Of a DNA stretch of 64,000 nucleotides, positions 63,300 through 64,000 are shown piece after piece (the stretch's first letter is position 1; each line of letters opens with the position of its first letter). The stretch lies in the NCBI GenBank assembly GCA_964058805.1, contig CAXKVV010002170.1, forward strand, positions 62,001 to 126,000. Reading direction: 5' to 3'. The position numbers and the translations under genes are program-made. The notes beneath the pieces were generated by a model. It was not told the origin of the DNA. It searched no databases and was given only the letters and a program-made list of their open reading frames with translations. Source of the stretch: Schoenoplectus triqueter (lineage: Eukaryota > Streptophyta > Magnoliopsida > Poales > Cyperaceae).

Positions 63300-63650
63300 T
63301 CATGTTTTGCGCTCTCGGACTCGTTTTCGGCGGCGCCGAGGCTGTCGGGTCCCGTATTCATGTTTTGGGCGCCCGGACCCTGTGTCGCCGGTACCGAATG
63401 CGTCGGGTCCCGTTTTCTTAATTTGGGCGCTCGAACTCGATTTCGGCGGTACCGAGGGCGTCCGGTCCCATTTTCATGTTTTGCGCGCCCGGACCCTGTT
63501 TCGGCGGTACCGAGGGCGTTGGGTCCCGTTTTCATGTTTTGCGCTCCCCGACTCATTTTCGACGATACCGATGGCGTCGAGACCTGTTTTCATGTTTTGC
63601 GCTCTCGGACTCGTTTTCGGCGGCGCCGAGGGCGTCGGGTCTCGTTTTCA
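63300..63650 (+). repeat. 26-monomer duplicated unit, partial third copy
   Basis: GGCGCCGAGGCTGTCGGG, CCCTGTGTCGCCGG, TTAATTT, GTCCGGTCCC and TTCGACGATACCGATGG follow the order seen at 61795-62140. The copy at 61890 has CGCCGATACC, this one CGCCGGTACCGAATG. A fragment of the same series (CCCTGTGTCGCCGGTACCG, then AATGCG) is also at about 63030, without the TTAATTT unit. Confidence 0.8.
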
Positions 63651-64000
63651 TGTTTTGCGCGCCCGGACTCATTTTTGGAGGTACAGAGGGCGTCGGGTCC
63701 TGTTTTCATGATTTGCGCGCCCGAACTCGGTTTCGACGGTACCGAGGGCGTCGGGTCCCGTTTTCATGTTTTGCGCTCCCGGACTCGTTTTCGGCGGTAC
63801 CGAGGGCGTCGGGTCCCGTTTTCATGTTTTGCGCGCCCGGAAGCTGTTTCGGCGATACCGAGGGCGTCGGGTCCCGTTTTCATGTTTTGCGCGCCCGGAC
63901 TCGGTTTCGGTGGTACCGAGGGCGTCGGGTCCCGTTTTCATGTTTTGCGCTCCCGGACTCGTTTTCCGCGGTACCGAGGGCGTCGGGTCCCGTTTTCATG

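Larger units (their letters stand above)
401..63424 (+). repeat. Divergent TTAATTTGGG monomer class, recurring along the array
   Basis: About 40 monomers replace the usual TTTTCATGTTTTGCGC with TTTTCTTAATTTGGGCGC and are usually followed by TCGAACTCG. The TTAATTT string starts at 401, 1387, 1678, 2084, 4892, 6084, 7592, 8575, 10661, 12228, 13965, 15299, 17492, 20778, 21241, 22343, 23329, 24138, 26457, 26920, 28022, 28833, 30862, 33760, 37007, 43616, 47326, 49297, 51268, 53564, 54956, 55942, 58585, 60398, 61910 and 63418. Altered forms are at 9849 (AATATGGG), 19231 (ATAATTTGGG), 57817 (ATTACTTTGGG) and 59412 (GTTAATTT). This class brings the TAA that ends most of the long + strand reading frames, and it is the best single marker for phasing higher-order units. 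Confidence 0.9.
3930..63690 (+). repeat. Variant monomer class with TTTTTGGAGGTA and GCGACGGG
   Basis: A further class has CATTTTTGGAGGTACAGAGG (or GGTAGAGAGG) in place of CGTTTTCGGCGGTACCGAGG, usually followed by GCGACGGGTCCC. Copies are near 3930, 11785, 13178, 13530, 13812, 14333, 16005, 19645, 24910, 52950, 53235, 56158, 59838, 61350 and 63670. The GGTACC palindrome is lost in this class. It is frequent at 11-15 kb and 52-64 kb and absent from the homogeneous 29.4-51.8 kb zone, so it marks the older-looking flanks. Confidence 0.8.
1..64000 (+). repeat. 58-bp satellite array filling the whole window
   Basis: Direct reading shows the same 58-bp motif repeated without a break from the first base to the last, about 1,100 times and always in the same orientation. 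Landmarks in each unit, in order, are GGGTCCCG, TTTTCATG, TTTTGCGC, a CCCGGACTCG-like stretch, TTTTCGGC and GGTACCGAGGG. Individual copies differ by substitutions at a limited set of positions (for example GCGCTCCCGG against GCGCGCCCGG, ACTCGTTT against ACTCGGTT, ACCCGGTT or ACTCATTT, GGGCGTCGGG against GGGAGTCGTG), plus occasional indels. Nothing non-satellite longer than a few bases was seen. A tandem array of this size is typical of eukaryotic heterochromatin; the species and chromosomal site cannot be told from the sequence. Any role in centromere, heterochromatin or nuclear architecture is inference only. Confidence 0.98.

Noticed and set aside
401..63424. TTAATTT monomers as promoter or origin elements
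   Set aside because: The AT-rich stretch is only about 10 bp with no accompanying motif. I see no support beyond its being a variant class.
1..64000. CRISPR array
   Set aside because: Repeats abut with no unique spacers, units diverge gradually, the copy number is about 1,100 and no cas-like gene is present.
1..64000. CENP-B box in the monomer
   Set aside because: TTCG followed by GCGGTACCGAG superficially resembles the start of the box, but the required A and the CGGG at the right spacing are absent on both strands of the consensus.
1..64000. Telomere-type repeat
   Set aside because: No TTAGGG, TTTAGGG or TTAGG-like short unit is present. The period is 58 bp.
1..64000. Ribosomal DNA spacer subrepeats
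   Set aside because: No rRNA gene sequence or promoter-like unique segment interrupts the array in 64 kb, which is longer than the spacers usually seen.

Overview
The whole 64 kb window is satellite DNA. It holds one head-to-tail tandem array of a 58-bp monomer, about 1,100 copies, all in the same orientation. No unique sequence, protein-coding gene, RNA gene, transposon, CRISPR array or other inserted element is visible at any point. A consensus-like copy lies at 29341-29398 and is used below as the phase reference (monomer positions 1-58). It has 36 G+C of 58 (about 62%), nine CpG dinucleotides, a KpnI-type palindrome GGTACC at monomer positions 44-49, three TTTT tracts (9-12, 17-20, 36-39) and only four A residues on the + strand.

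Such an array suggests a eukaryotic nuclear chromosome, in a centromeric, pericentromeric, subtelomeric or other heterochromatic block. I do not recognise the monomer and cannot name the organism. Bacterial or archaeal origin is very unlikely for 64 kb of gene-free tandem repeat.

The very long open reading frames (up to about 1,590 codons on the + strand) are artefacts. The consensus has no stop in any + register, and because 58 is one more than a multiple of 3, a reading frame passes through all three registers every 174 bp. On the - strand the consensus has exactly one TGA per monomer, so frames there close quickly. I annotate no CDS.

The real content is the higher-order organisation. Sequence variants of the monomer recur in fixed order, and long blocks are duplicated at offsets that are whole multiples of 58 bp, give or take a few bases. 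From left to right: 0-19 kb is an older-looking mosaic of diverged variants with local duplications (offsets 2205, 3768, 1183, 812, 1393 and 347 bp). 19.4-29.4 kb is one large tandem duplication (unit about 5.27 kb) whose second copy has gained 7 monomers and lost 16+1. 29.4-51.8 kb is a cleaner higher-order-repeat zone with units of 24, 27, 29, 34, 47 and more monomers, including two almost precisely mappable recombination junctions (near 35.28 kb and 40.49 kb) and a 34-monomer unit repeated in direct succession. 51.8-64 kb is again a mosaic, with 24- and 26-monomer duplications, several truncated monomers and an 11-base G run.

No genes work together here. The biology to read from this window is satellite evolution by unequal exchange, amplification and microhomology deletion, plus any chromatin role the monomer may have.
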